Positions 46,767 through 56,234 of a stretch of DNA of 64,000 nucleotides are shown in pieces. The first letter of the stretch is position 1, and each line of letters begins with the position of its first letter. This DNA comes from JALHSW01 sp963720675. Lineage in GTDB: Bacteria; Actinomycetota; Acidimicrobiia; IMCC26256; PALSA-555. Location: NCBI GenBank assembly GCA_963720675.1, contig CAVRGH010000010.1, forward strand, positions 496,001 through 560,000. Direction: 5' to 3'. Below the pieces are notes generated by a model, which made no database searches, was not told where the DNA came from, and saw only the letters and a program-made list of their open reading frames with translations. The translations under genes and the position numbers were made by a program.

Positions 46767-48017
46767 TCAGGCGTCGATCAGGCGCCCGTGCAGGTAGTCG
46801 TCGTAGGCGGACAGGTCGAGGAAGCCGTGACCGCTGTAGTTGAACAGGATCACGCGCTCCTCGCCCGACTCCTTCGCGGCCAGCGCCTCGTCGATCGCGG
46901 CGCGGATCGCGTGCCCGGTCTCGGGCGCAGGGATCTTCCCCTCGGCGTTCGCGAACTGGATCGCGGCCTCGAACGTCTTGCCCTGCGGGTACGCGACCGC
47001 TTCCATGCGCCCGGCGCGCACGAGCGACGAGATGATCGGCGAGTCACCGTGGTAGCGGAGCCCACCGGCGTGGATCGACGGCGGGATGAAGTCGTGGCCC
47101 AGCGTGTACATCGGCATGAGCGGCGTCATGCCCGCGGTGTCCCCGAAGTCGTACTCGAACGTCCCCTCGGTGAGGGTCGGGCACGACGACGGCTCGACGG
47201 CCACCAGCCGCACCGAGGCGTCCGGCACGAACGGCAGCGCGATCCCGCCGAGGTTGCTGCCACCGCCGCACGAACCGATCACGACGTCGGGCAGCGTCTC
47301 GCCCGCGAGGCCGAGCTGCTCCTTCGCCTCGAGCCCGATCACCGTCTGGTGGAGGAGCACGTGGTTGAGCACGCTCCCCAACGAGTAGTGCGTGTCGTCT
47401 CGCGCCACCGCGTCGCGCACCGCGTCGCTGATGGCGAGCCCGAGCGAGCCCGGGTGGTCCGGCTCGTCGACCGGTGACGGTACGACCTCACCACCCCAGG
47501 TCTCCATGAGGATCCGGCGGTACGGCTTCTGGTCGTACGACGCCCGGACCATGTACACCTTGCACTCGAGGTCGAACTGTCGACACACGAACGCGAGTGC
47601 GCTCCCCCACTGCCCCGCGCCGGTCTCGGTGGCCAGCCGTGTCGAGCCCTCGGCCTTGTTGTAGAAGGCCTGGGCCACCGCGGTGTTCGGCTTGTGCGAA
47701 CCCGCGGGCGAGACCGACTCGTCCTTGTAGTAGATCCGCGCCGGGGTGCCGAGCGCGCGCTCCAGCCGTTCGGCGCGCACGAGCGGCGTCGGCCGCCAGA
47801 GGCGCAGGATGTCGAGCACCTCGCCGGGGATGTCGATCCAAGGTTCGGCCGCCATCTCCTGGGCGATGAGCGCCATCGGGAACAGTGGTGCGAGATCGTC
47901 GGGCCCGACGGGCTCGCGCGTGGCCGGGTGCAGCGGTGGCTGCATCGGCTCGGGCATCGCGGGCGCGACGTTGTACCAGGCCGTGGGCATCTGGTCCTCG
48001 GACAAGAGGTAGCGCAT
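46767..48017 (-). CDS. trpB2: Tryptophan synthase beta-like (TrpB2 type)
   Basis: A 416-residue PLP enzyme of the TrpB2 group. The long N-terminus (WYNVAPAMPEPMQPPLHPAT) is diagnostic and differs from TrpB1. The PLP-Lys is in PAGSHKPNTAVAQAFY, the catalytic Glu in ATETGAGQWGSAL, and the phosphate loop is SCGGGSNLGGIAL. TrpB2 proteins act without TrpA, with serine-dependent indole salvage proposed. The ATG overlaps the trpC stop (ATGA), tying it to tryptophan synthesis. Intact. Confidence 0.94.
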   Translation of the reverse strand: MRYLLSEDQMPTAWYNVAPAMPEPMQPPLHPATREPVGPDDLAPLFPMALIAQEMAAEPWIDIPGEVLDILRLWRPTPLVRAERLERALGTPARIYYKDESVSPAGSHKPNTAVAQAFYNKAEGSTRLATETGAGQWGSALAFVCRQFDLECKVYMVRASYDQKPYRRILMETWGGEVVPSPVDEPDHPGSLGLAISDAVRDAVARDDTHYSLGSVLNHVLLHQTVIGLEAKEQLGLAGETLPDVVIGSCGGGSNLGGIALPFVPDASVRLVAVEPSSCPTLTEGTFEYDFGDTAGMTPLMPMYTLGHDFIPPSIHAGGLRYHGDSPIISSLVRAGRMEAVAYPQGKTFEAAIQFANAEGKIPAPETGHAIRAAIDEALAAKESGEERVILFNYSGHGFLDLSAYDDYLHGRLIDA

Positions 48018-48844
48018 CAGTCCTCCCCCTGTTTCGACGGGTCGGTCTCGATCTGGGTGAACGCACGGACGAGTGCAGTCGGATCCTCGGCGCGCACGAG
48101 TGCCTCGCCCACGAGCACCGCGTCGAAGCCGGCTTCGGCCATGCGACGCGCGTCGTCGACGGACCGGATCGCGCTCTCGGCGACGCTCAGCACCTCCACC
48201 GGCAGCTTCGCGACGAGTCGCTCCCCCACCGACAGGTCTTCGGCAAAGGTGCCGAGGTCGCGCGCGTTGATCCCGGTGATGGTGGCGCCCGCCGCCAGCG
48301 CACGGTCGAGCTCCCACTCGTCGTGCGCCTCCACCAGGACCGACAACCCGAGCTCGGTCGCGAGTGCGTGTAGGTCGTGCAGGTGCGCGTCGTCGGGCAG
48401 GGCGGCGACGATCAGGAGGATCGCATCGGCACCGATGCCGCGCGTCTCGTACACCTGGTCCTCGTCGATCGTGAAGTCCTTGCGCAGCACCGGGGTCGTC
48501 CCGGCCGCGCCCCGCGCTCCCTGCAGGTCGGCGACCGAACCGCCGAAGTAGGGGCCATCGGTGAGGACCGAGAGGCACGTGGCCCCGCCCTGCTCGTACG
48601 CCGTTGCGGTGGCCGGTGCGTCGAGGTCGGGAGCGAGATCGCCCTTCGACGGCGACCGCCGCTTGATCTCGGCGATGACGCCGAGGCGCCCATCGACCCG
48701 GGACACCTCGCGGAGGCGATCCTCGAACCCCCGCGTCGGCCCCGCACCGAGCGCAGCCGTGCGGATCGCGGAGCGCGTCGGGGGCTGGTGCAGCACCGTG
48801 ACCTCGTCGCGCTTGGTCTCGAGGATCTCGTCCAGCACGCTCAT
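48017..48844 (-). CDS. trpC: Indole-3-glycerol-phosphate synthase
   Basis: A 275-residue TIM barrel that closes the indole ring. Family motifs are VIAEIKRRSPSKGDL (catalytic Lys and Glu region), CLSVLTDGPYFGGSV, PVLRKDFTIDEDQVYE (catalytic Lys in LRKDF), GINARDLGTF and VLSVAESAI. The ATG at 48844 gives the usual N-terminus MSVLDEILETKRDEV. It is coupled to trpB2 by ATGA and divergent from the MFS gene. CAGACT lies 8 nt upstream of the ATG. Confidence 0.96.
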   Translation of the reverse strand: MSVLDEILETKRDEVTVLHQPPTRSAIRTAALGAGPTRGFEDRLREVSRVDGRLGVIAEIKRRSPSKGDLAPDLDAPATATAYEQGGATCLSVLTDGPYFGGSVADLQGARGAAGTTPVLRKDFTIDEDQVYETRGIGADAILLIVAALPDDAHLHDLHALATELGLSVLVEAHDEWELDRALAAGATITGINARDLGTFAEDLSVGERLVAKLPVEVLSVAESAIRSVDDARRMAEAGFDAVLVGEALVRAEDPTALVRAFTQIETDPSKQGED

Positions 48845-48902
48845 GGCGGCGTCAGTCTGACAGATGGGAGGCCGGCACCCCACGGAGATGCGAGCATGCG
48901 GC

Positions 48903-50291
48903 ATGGACCGGCGACGCCTCTCGATCGGGCTCATGCTCGACGTGGGGGTCATCGCGTTCGAGGCCCTGGCGGTCGCGACGATCGCGCCGCGGGTCGCGCG
49001 CGACCTCGACGGGATCGAGCTCTACGGCTGGCTCTTCGCCGCGTTCATGCTGGCGAACCTCGTCAGCGTCGTGGTCGCGGGCCACGCGTCGGACCGGTTC
49101 GGGCCCGCGCCACCCTTCGCCGTCGGCCTGCTGTTGTTCACCGCCGGGTTGGTGCTCGGCGGGTTGGCGCCGTCGATGCCGGTGCTCGTCCTGGCGCGCG
49201 CGGTGCAGGGGCTCGGGGCCGGCGCGCTCCTGTCGACGGCGTACGTCGCCATCGGTCGCGCGTTCGACGAGTCGGAGCGGCCGCGGCAGTTCGCGCTCCT
49301 GTCGACCGCGTGGGTCATCCCCGGACTCATCGCGCCCGCACTCGCCGGCGTGATCGCCCAGCAGCTCGGTTGGCGGTTCGTGTTCCTCGGCCTCGCCGGC
49401 CTCCCCGTGATCGCGGGCTGGCTGTGCTTCCCAGCGATGCGCGCGCTCGGCAAGAGCGAGACCGCGCACGACGGCGCGCTGCCGGTCGGGGCCGCGCTCC
49501 GCCTGGCCGCGGGCGCCGGTCTCGTGATCGGAGGACTCAGTGCGGACTCGATCGTCGTCGCGGTGCTCCTCGCCGCGGCCGGGCTCGTAGTGGGCGTTCC
49601 TGCGTTCATGCGCCTCACCCCGCCGGGGACGGTGCGGGCCCGTCCCGGGCTGCCCGCCGCGATCGCGAGCCGAGGGCTCCAGACCTTCGCGTTCTTCGGC
49701 GCCGACGCGTTCCTCGCCCTCGCGCTTGCACGCGTGCGTGGCCTGTCGCCGATCGAGGTCGGCATCGTGCTGACGCCGGCCACGCTCACCTGGACGTGCG
49801 GCTCGTGGCTCCAGGCGCGTCGGGCCGGGCTGACCAGCCGCCGAACCCTGGCGACGGTCGGCGCGATCCTGGTCGCCCTCGGCACCGCACTGGGTGCGAC
49901 GGTGCTGATCCCCGAAGTCCCGATCTGGGTCGCGGGCATCGCGTGGGGCATCTCGGGGCTCGGGATGGGGATGTCCTACAGCACGACGTCGTTGGTGGTG
50001 CTGTCCGAGGCCCACGACGGCGGGCAGGGTGTCGCCACGTCTGCGCTCCAGGTGAGCGACGTGCTCGGCACCGCCCTCGGTACCGGCATCGGCGGCGCGA
50101 TCGTCGCCGTCGCGATCTCCTCGGGCTGGGCGCGGCGCGATGGGCTCGGCGTCGTGTTCACGCTCATGGTCGTCGTCGCGAGCTTCGCGTGGTTCACCGC
50201 GCGCCGATTCCCCCGCGACCCGACGCAGCCGCTCGAGGCGTCGGCCCCCGAGCCGGCCCTACGATCCGAGCATGACGACGACGTTCCCTGA
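48903..50291 (+). CDS. MFS transporter
   Basis: A 462-residue drug/H+ antiporter-like major facilitator. I count 12-14 TM helices. Motif A appears as GHASDRFGPAPPFAVGLL, and LARAVQGLGAGALLSTAYV is a motif B-like segment. The last 25 residues (TQPLEASAPEPALRSEHDDD) are polar and overlap the start of the GH1 gene by 20 bp. Substrate unknown; export of a small hydrophobic compound is typical. Confidence 0.87.
   Translation: MDRRRLSIGLMLDVGVIAFEALAVATIAPRVARDLDGIELYGWLFAAFMLANLVSVVVAGHASDRFGPAPPFAVGLLLFTAGLVLGGLAPSMPVLVLARAVQGLGAGALLSTAYVAIGRAFDESERPRQFALLSTAWVIPGLIAPALAGVIAQQLGWRFVFLGLAGLPVIAGWLCFPAMRALGKSETAHDGALPVGAALRLAAGAGLVIGGLSADSIVVAVLLAAAGLVVGVPAFMRLTPPGTVRARPGLPAAIASRGLQTFAFFGADAFLALALARVRGLSPIEVGIVLTPATLTWTCGSWLQARRAGLTSRRTLATVGAILVALGTALGATVLIPEVPIWVAGIAWGISGLGMGMSYSTTSLVVLSEAHDGGQGVATSALQVSDVLGTALGTGIGGAIVAVAISSGWARRDGLGVVFTLMVVVASFAWFTARRFPRDPTQPLEASAPEPALRSEHDDDVP
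50260..50265 (+). promoter_or_regulatory. Leaderless -10 box of the GH1 gene
   Basis: TACGAT, inside the end of the MFS gene, lies 6 nt before the GH1 ATG, so GH1 may be transcribed separately as a leaderless message. Confidence 0.35.
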
Positions 50292-51456
50292 CGGGTTCCT
50301 GTGGGGCACCGCGACCGCCGCTCACCAGGTCGAAGGCGCGAACTGGAACAACGACTGGTGGGCGTGGGAACACGCCGACGGCACCGCGTGCGTCGAGGTG
50401 TCGGGTGACGCGTGCGACCACTACTGGCGCTATCCCTCGGACCTCGACCTCCTGCGCGACCTCGGCTTCGGTTCGTACCGGTTCTCGCTCGAGTGGTCGC
50501 GCATCGAACCCGAGGAAGGTGAGTGGTCGCTCGCGCAGCTCGACCACTACTCCCGGATGCTCGATGCGTGCGTCGAGCGTGACCTGTTGCCTGTCGTCAC
50601 CTTCCACCACTTCACGACACCGCGCTGGGCGGCGGCCGATGGCGGCTGGACGAACCCCGTGACCGCCGAGCGGTTCGCGCGCTTCTGTGAGCGGGCGGTC
50701 GACCGGCTCGGGGATCGCATCGGGATGGCCTGCACGATCAACGAGCCGAACGTCGTCTCCACGATCGGCTACCTGGTCGGCGCGTTCCCGCCCGGGAAGG
50801 TCCAGGATCTCGACGGGTACGTGCGCGCGACCGAGACGCTCGTCGCCGCGCACGGCCGCGCGTTCGAGGCGCTGAAGGCGGGGCCCGGCGACTTCCCCGT
50901 CGGACTCACGCTGTCGATGAGCGACTGGGGGGCCGAACCCGGCCACGAGGACAAGATCGAGGAGTACCGGGCCCACCACGAGGACGTGTACCTCGAGGCG
51001 GCGCGCGGCGATGACTACTTCGGCGTGCAGGCGTACTCGCGGACACGCGTCGGCGCCGACGGCGTACTCGGACCAGAGCCGGGGGTCGAGGTGCTCCCCA
51101 TGGGCTACGAGTACTGGCCGACCGCGGCGGAGGCGGCGATCCGCCATGCGGCCGAGATCGTGGACATCCCGCTGTACGTCACGGAGAACGGCATCGGTAC
51201 CGACGACGACGACCAGCGCGTCGGCTACCTCCGGGAGTCGCTCGAGGGGGTGGCCCGCACGATCGCGGACGGGCTCGACGTCCGGGGCTTCTTCCACTGG
51301 TCGCTCCTCGACAACTTCGAGTGGGCCTTCGGCTACCAGATGCGCTTCGGCCTCGTCGGCGTCGACCGCACCACGCAGGAGCGCGCGGTGAAGCCCAGCG
51401 CCCGCTGGCTCAGCGAGGTCGTGCGCGCCAACCGCCTCGACGACTCACCCGGCTAG
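50272..51456 (+). CDS. Family 1 glycoside hydrolase (beta-glucosidase-like)
   Basis: A 394-residue TIM barrel. The acid/base Glu158 is in CTINEPN, the nucleophile Glu305 is in VTENGIG, and the N-terminal signature FLWGTATAAHQVEG is present. FHWSLLDNFEWAFGY is the aglycone-site motif. It is shorter than typical GH1 (about 450 residues), with trimmed loops after residue 215. No signal peptide, so it acts in the cytoplasm. It overlaps the upstream MFS gene, which may bring in or export a glycoside (inference). Confidence 0.93.
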   Translation: MTTTFPDGFLWGTATAAHQVEGANWNNDWWAWEHADGTACVEVSGDACDHYWRYPSDLDLLRDLGFGSYRFSLEWSRIEPEEGEWSLAQLDHYSRMLDACVERDLLPVVTFHHFTTPRWAAADGGWTNPVTAERFARFCERAVDRLGDRIGMACTINEPNVVSTIGYLVGAFPPGKVQDLDGYVRATETLVAAHGRAFEALKAGPGDFPVGLTLSMSDWGAEPGHEDKIEEYRAHHEDVYLEAARGDDYFGVQAYSRTRVGADGVLGPEPGVEVLPMGYEYWPTAAEAAIRHAAEIVDIPLYVTENGIGTDDDDQRVGYLRESLEGVARTIADGLDVRGFFHWSLLDNFEWAFGYQMRFGLVGVDRTTQERAVKPSARWLSEVVRANRLDDSPG

Positions 51457-51553
51457 CGCGGGGGCCGCCCTCACACGCACCTCATCGTTCCTTCACACTC
51501 CTGCGGGATGCTGTTCGCCGTACGCCCCACCGAACCGAACCGGGGCGGACAGA

Positions 51554-52255
51554 ATGAGGACCGTGGACGGCAAGGGAACGATCGTCGTGGTCGACGACGA
51601 GGCCAACATCGCCGACCTCGTCGGCATGTACCTCGAGCGGGACGGCTTCCGCGTGCTGAAGGCAGCCACCGGCGACGCCGGGCTCGAGGCCTTCCAGACG
51701 CACCGACCCCGGCTCGTGGTGCTCGACGTGGGACTCCCCGACATCGACGGGCTCGAGGTGTGCAAGCAGATCCGCCGCACCTCGCAGGTGCCGGTGATCT
51801 TCCTCACCGCGCGCGACGGCGAGGTCGATCGCGTCCTGGGCCTCGAGCTCGGCGCCGACGACTACCTCACGAAGCCCTTCTCCCCCGCCGAGCTCGTCGC
51901 GCGCGTGAAGGCAGTCCTGCGCCGCACCGACGGTGCTCCGCCACCCGAGGTCGTGCAGGCCGGCCGGGTCACCATCGACGGCGGCCGGCGGGAGATCCGC
52001 GTCGACGAGGTGCCGGTCGAGCTCACCACCAAGGAGTTCGAGCTCCTCCGCTTCCTCGCCGAACGCCCCGGGCTCGCGCTCTCGCGCCAGCAGATCCTCG
52101 ACGGCGTCTGGGGTCACGACTGGTTCGGCGACGCGCGCACGGTCGACGTGCACATCGCGCAGGTCCGGAAGAAGCTCGGCGACGCGATCTCGATCACGAC
52201 GGTCCGCGGCGTCGGCTACCGGCTCGAATCGGGTGGCGGCGAGCCCGGCTCGTGA
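51554..52255 (+). CDS. OmpR/PhoB-family response regulator
   Basis: A 233-residue protein. The receiver domain has VVVDDEANIADLV, phospho-acceptor Asp58 in LVVLDVGLPDIDG, and Lys in YLTKPFSP. The winged-helix DNA-binding domain contains ELTTKEFELLRFLAERPGLA, DARTVDVHIAQVRKKL and TVRGVGYRLE. Its stop overlaps the histidine kinase start (GTGA). A GTG at 51563 is an alternative start. The preceding 97 bp after the GH1 gene should hold the promoter; none was clear to me. Confidence 0.95.
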   Translation: MRTVDGKGTIVVVDDEANIADLVGMYLERDGFRVLKAATGDAGLEAFQTHRPRLVVLDVGLPDIDGLEVCKQIRRTSQVPVIFLTARDGEVDRVLGLELGADDYLTKPFSPAELVARVKAVLRRTDGAPPPEVVQAGRVTIDGGRREIRVDEVPVELTTKEFELLRFLAERPGLALSRQQILDGVWGHDWFGDARTVDVHIAQVRKKLGDAISITTVRGVGYRLESGGGEPGS

Positions 52256-53745
52256 GGCGCCCGCGCCGGCGACTGCGGACCCGGCTGCTGGTTGCGATGG
52301 TCGGCATCGCGTTCGGTGTGCTCGTCGTCGCCGCCCTCGGTGCCGCGGGCCTCGCACGCGAGACGGCAAAGGACGCCGCGGTCAAGGATCTGCAGGTGCA
52401 GGCCCCTTCCGTTGGCGCGGAGCTCGAAGACCTCGGCACCCGGTTCCGGCAGGCCCGGCGCACGGTCCAGGACCTCGGGCCGACGCAGGCCGCGAACCGC
52501 CGCACCAACCTCCTCTTCGCGTGCCGCCTGATCGGTTCGACGGTGAAGCTCTCCAGCGGGAGCGTCGTGGTCGTCGGCGAGGACGGAAGCGTCGAGGACG
52601 GCGTCGGAGGGCTGCTGGGCGAGGCGTGCGCGGCGCGGGCATCGACGCCCGAGCTGCCCCGCGACCTCCGCCTCGACGACCTCGACACCGCCAAGCTCGG
52701 ACTCGGGGAGTTGCAGACCGGCGTCCGCGACAGCACGGCGTTCGTCGCCCAACCACTCACGCCGGTCGCGGGCAAGACCCCGGTGCTCGTGCTGACCCAG
52801 CAGGTCGAGACCCGACCACTGGGACGCGCCGGCAACTACCTGCTGGGCACCGGCGCGTTCGCGCTCTTCGTCGCCGCCGTCGTCGCCGCGATCCTCGCCC
52901 GGCGCCTCACTCGGCCGATCGCCGCGATGCAGACCACGGCGGGGCGCATCGCCGCCGGCGACCTCTCGGCCCGGGTCGACACCTCGTCGATGCCCGACGA
53001 CGAGCTCGCGAGCCTCGCGCGCAGCATCGACACCATGGCCGAAGAGCTCGAGAGCGCGCGCGGTCACGAGCGCGCGTTCCTCCTGAGCATCTCGCATGAT
53101 CTCCGGACGCCGCTGACGTCGATCAAGGGCTACGCCGAGGCAATGTCGGACGGCACGATCGAGTCGGATCCCGACCGCGTGCGCGCGGCGCAGGTGATCA
53201 TGAGCGAGTCACAACGACTGGAGCGCCTCGTTGCGGATCTCCTCGACCTCGCGCGGCTCGACGCGCACCAGTTCTCGCTCGCCCCGCGGCTCGTCGACGC
53301 ACGGGCGGTCGTCCGTGCCACGGTCGAGGGCTTCCTCCCGTCGGCCCGCGACTGGGAGATCGGGCTCCAGTTCGGCACGGGCGAGCCGGCGGAGGCCACG
53401 CTGGACCCGGAACGGTTGGGGCAGGTGGTCGCGAACCTGGTCGAGAACGCCCTGAAGTACGCGCGCACGAGCGTGCTCGTGGAGGTCACCACGAGCGCCA
53501 CCCACCTCGCGCTGTACGTCGACGACGACGGGCCCGGTGTCCCCGACGACGAGCGGGACCGGGTCTTCGAGCGCCTCTACACCGCGCGGGGCGCGCCGAG
53601 CCGTTCGCTCGGCACCGGCATCGGGCTCGCGATCGTGCACGAGCTGACCGCCGCCATGGGTGGGGACGCCGGCTGCGAGCCCTTGCCGAACGGGGGCACC
53701 CGCTTCGTCGTCATCGTGCCCCGAACGCCCCGGCCACCGACCTGA
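52252..53745 (+). CDS. Sensor histidine kinase
   Basis: A 497-residue membrane kinase partnered with the response regulator. TM1 is at residues 11-33. An extracytoplasmic sensor of about 160 residues contains two Cys (FACRL, GEACAA). TM2 is at about 196-217 and the HAMP domain at 218-270. The HisKA domain has phospho-accepting His282 in SISHDLRTPLTSIKGY. The ATPase domain carries N box NLVENALKYA, G1 DDDGPGVPDDE and G2 LGTGIGLAIVHEL. The GTG start overlaps the regulator's stop. The signal is unknown. Confidence 0.94.
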   Translation: MRRPRRRLRTRLLVAMVGIAFGVLVVAALGAAGLARETAKDAAVKDLQVQAPSVGAELEDLGTRFRQARRTVQDLGPTQAANRRTNLLFACRLIGSTVKLSSGSVVVVGEDGSVEDGVGGLLGEACAARASTPELPRDLRLDDLDTAKLGLGELQTGVRDSTAFVAQPLTPVAGKTPVLVLTQQVETRPLGRAGNYLLGTGAFALFVAAVVAAILARRLTRPIAAMQTTAGRIAAGDLSARVDTSSMPDDELASLARSIDTMAEELESARGHERAFLLSISHDLRTPLTSIKGYAEAMSDGTIESDPDRVRAAQVIMSESQRLERLVADLLDLARLDAHQFSLAPRLVDARAVVRATVEGFLPSARDWEIGLQFGTGEPAEATLDPERLGQVVANLVENALKYARTSVLVEVTTSATHLALYVDDDGPGVPDDERDRVFERLYTARGAPSRSLGTGIGLAIVHELTAAMGGDAGCEPLPNGGTRFVVIVPRTPRPPT

Positions 53746-53760
53746 CCCGCACCGCCCGGC

Positions 53761-54684
53761 TCAGGGGAGATCGGTGAGTCGTGCCGCGACGTCGCCGGTC
53801 GGCCCCTGCACGGTCACGTCGGCGGGCGGTTCGACCTCGCGTCGGACCATGGCGAGCGCGACGGCGCGCTCTTCACCCGGCACCGCGGCGACGCTGGTGA
53901 GCTCCCCCACGGCCTTCCCGTCGACCGCGACCGACGCCCCGGGCGCCGGGACCGCAGGCCCGGGGATCTCGAGCCTCCGGAGGAACCGGTTGACGTGTCC
54001 TCGCGTGTCGATCCGGCACACGAGCTCCTGGCCGAGGAAGCAGCCCTTCGTGAACGAGACCGCGTCCCGCTCGAGCGCAGCCTCCTGCGGGATGGTCCGG
54101 TCGTCGATGTCGACGCCGAGGCGCGGGATCCCCGCCTCGATGCGCGCGACCTCGTAGGCACCGGGCGCGAACGGTTCGACGCCGCTGCCGACCAACGAGT
54201 CGCGGAGCGCCTGGATCTCGGCGGACGGAGCGAGCACGTCGACGCCGTGCACGGTCGGCCAGTCGGCGCGGACGACCCGACCCGTCCGCCACGGGACGTG
54301 GGCGCGGTTCGTGTCGGGGACATCCACACCGGTCGCGGCGGAGACTCGCGCCGGCGCGTCGGCGCCCCGGACCTCGAGGAGATCCCACGCGGTGGAGCGA
54401 TCCTCGATGTCGGCCTTCACGCGGATGCGGTAGCGCGTGAGGCGCTCGGCCAGGGCCGGGCCGTACCCGGCCTCGCAATCGAGCCACCAGTCGGCGCCGA
54501 CGTGGAGCGCGCGGAAGTCGACCTCGAGCTTCCCCTGCGGCGAGAGCAGCAGGCTGTGCGCGCCCGTTCCGTCGGGTACCACGTCGAGGTCCTGGGAGAC
54601 GAGGCTCTGCAGGAACGAGGTGGCGTCGGGACCGGAGACCAGGACCGCGCCGTGGTCCGGTCGCTCGATCAGTCGTGTGCTCAT
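53761..54684 (-). CDS. ygfZ: YgfZ/GcvT-like folate-binding protein
   Basis: A 307-residue protein of the YgfZ (IbaG57-like) branch of the GcvT fold, which helps maintain Fe-S enzymes using tetrahydrofolate. The diagnostic K-G-C-F-L-G-Q-E is present in FTKGCFLGQELVCRIDTRGH. FLQSLVSQDL and YRIRVKADIEDRS are typical of the N-half. The ATG overlaps the trpE stop (ATGA). Convergent with the histidine kinase gene, 15 bp apart. Confidence 0.93.
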   Translation of the reverse strand: MSTRLIERPDHGAVLVSGPDATSFLQSLVSQDLDVVPDGTGAHSLLLSPQGKLEVDFRALHVGADWWLDCEAGYGPALAERLTRYRIRVKADIEDRSTAWDLLEVRGADAPARVSAATGVDVPDTNRAHVPWRTGRVVRADWPTVHGVDVLAPSAEIQALRDSLVGSGVEPFAPGAYEVARIEAGIPRLGVDIDDRTIPQEAALERDAVSFTKGCFLGQELVCRIDTRGHVNRFLRRLEIPGPAVPAPGASVAVDGKAVGELTSVAAVPGEERAVALAMVRREVEPPADVTVQGPTGDVAARLTDLP

Positions 54685-56225
54685 GTGCGTTCCGAGGTGA
54701 GGGGTGTCAGGCGGCGCGCAGCCGCGGCGGCAGTCAGGAGCGCCTTCGCCTTGTTGCGGCACTCGAGATCTTCGTCGGCCGGGTCGGAGTCCGCGACGAT
54801 CCCCGCGCCTGCCGACACGCTCGCCTGGCCGCCGCGGAAGACCATCGTGCGGATCGCGATCGCGGTGTCGAGGTTCCCCGAGAAGTCGAGGTAGCCGACG
54901 ACGCCGGCATACGGGCCGCGCTTGACCGGCTCGAGGTCGTCGATGATCTCCATCGCCCGCACTTTCGGTGCGCCACTGACGGTGCCGGCCGGGAAGGTCG
55001 CGCGGAGCACGTCGACCGCGCTGCGCCCGGCGGCGAGGTCGCCGGATGCCTGGCTGGTGAGGTGCATGACGTGCGAGTACCGCTCGAGCGACATCAGCTC
55101 GTCGACCTGTTCCGTCCCGAACTCCACGACGCGTCCGATGTCGTTGCGTGCGAGATCGACGAGCATCACGTGCTCGGCGCGCTCCTTGGGGTTCTCCGCG
55201 AGCTCGGCACCGAGTCTGCGGTCGTGCTCGTCGTTCTGGCCGCGGAACCGGGTACCGGCGATCGGGCGGATGATCACGCGGCCATCGAGGACCTGCACCA
55301 TGGGCTCCGGCGAGGAGCCGACGAGCGTCGCCTCGGGGTGCCGCACGACGTACATGTACGGCGACGGGTTCACCTGGCGGAGCACCCGGTACACGTCGAA
55401 CGGGTCGAGCGTGCCCTCGATGTCGAAGCGCTGCGCGAGCACGACCTGGAAGATGTCGCCGGCGAGGATGTGCTCACGCGCGACCTCGACCGCCTGGCGA
55501 TAGTGCTCACCGCCCATCGACGAGACCACGTCGGGCAGCTCACCGAGGTCGTCGGCGGGCGGGCGCGACGGGATGTACGGCAGCGGCCGGGCGAGCTCGT
55601 CGACGAGGTCCTCGAGGCGAGCGACCGCGCGGTCGTAGGCCGCGTCGACCTCGGGTTCGGTCGCGCCAACCTGCGGCAGGAAGACGTTCTCGATCAGTGC
55701 GAGTCGCTGGCGGAAGTGGTCGAACGCGGTCACGTGGCCCGTGAGCGAGAGCACCGCGTCCGGGAGCCCCCGGTCGTCGGTCGGGACCGACGGCAGGTGC
55801 TCCACCTCGCGCACGACGTCGTAGCCGAGGTACCCGACGACGCCGCCATGGAACGGCGGGAGCTCCGGGATCTGCGGCGCGCGATGGAGCGCCAGCAGGG
55901 CCTCGAGCGCAGCCAGCGCGCCCTGGTCGCGCGGGACCTCCGCGGGGAGGACTCCGTCGACCTCGACCTGGCGGCCGCGCACGACCATCGTGCACGCAGG
56001 ATCACGACCGAGGAACGAGAAGCGTCCCCACCGTTGGCCGTGCTCGACCGACTCGAGCAGGAAGCCCGGGGCACCATCGGCCTCGGCGCCGACGAGCTTC
56101 ACGAACGCCGAGACCGGCGTCTCCAGGTCTGCGAGCACCTCGCGCCACACCGGCACGACCGTGTGGTCGCGCGCCAGGGCACGAAAGTCCTCGCGGCTCG
56201 GCCGGATCGCGCCCGGGTCAGCCAC
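54681..56225 (-). CDS. trpE: Anthranilate synthase component I
   Basis: A 514-residue chorismate-utilising enzyme making anthranilate. The tryptophan feedback site LLES is at residues 56-59. Catalytic elements include GDIFQVVLAQRFD, GSSPEPMVQV, IRPIAGTRFRG, ERAEHVMLVDLARNDIGRV and FPAGTVSGAPKVRAMEIIDD. All are those of active TrpE rather than PabB. The glutamine amidotransferase trpG is not in the window. GTG start 9 bp after hisI; coupled to ygfZ. Confidence 0.96.
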   Translation of the reverse strand: MADPGAIRPSREDFRALARDHTVVPVWREVLADLETPVSAFVKLVGAEADGAPGFLLESVEHGQRWGRFSFLGRDPACTMVVRGRQVEVDGVLPAEVPRDQGALAALEALLALHRAPQIPELPPFHGGVVGYLGYDVVREVEHLPSVPTDDRGLPDAVLSLTGHVTAFDHFRQRLALIENVFLPQVGATEPEVDAAYDRAVARLEDLVDELARPLPYIPSRPPADDLGELPDVVSSMGGEHYRQAVEVAREHILAGDIFQVVLAQRFDIEGTLDPFDVYRVLRQVNPSPYMYVVRHPEATLVGSSPEPMVQVLDGRVIIRPIAGTRFRGQNDEHDRRLGAELAENPKERAEHVMLVDLARNDIGRVVEFGTEQVDELMSLERYSHVMHLTSQASGDLAAGRSAVDVLRATFPAGTVSGAPKVRAMEIIDDLEPVKRGPYAGVVGYLDFSGNLDTAIAIRTMVFRGGQASVSAGAGIVADSDPADEDLECRNKAKALLTAAAAARRLTPLTSERT

Positions 56226-56234
56226 GGGGCCGGC

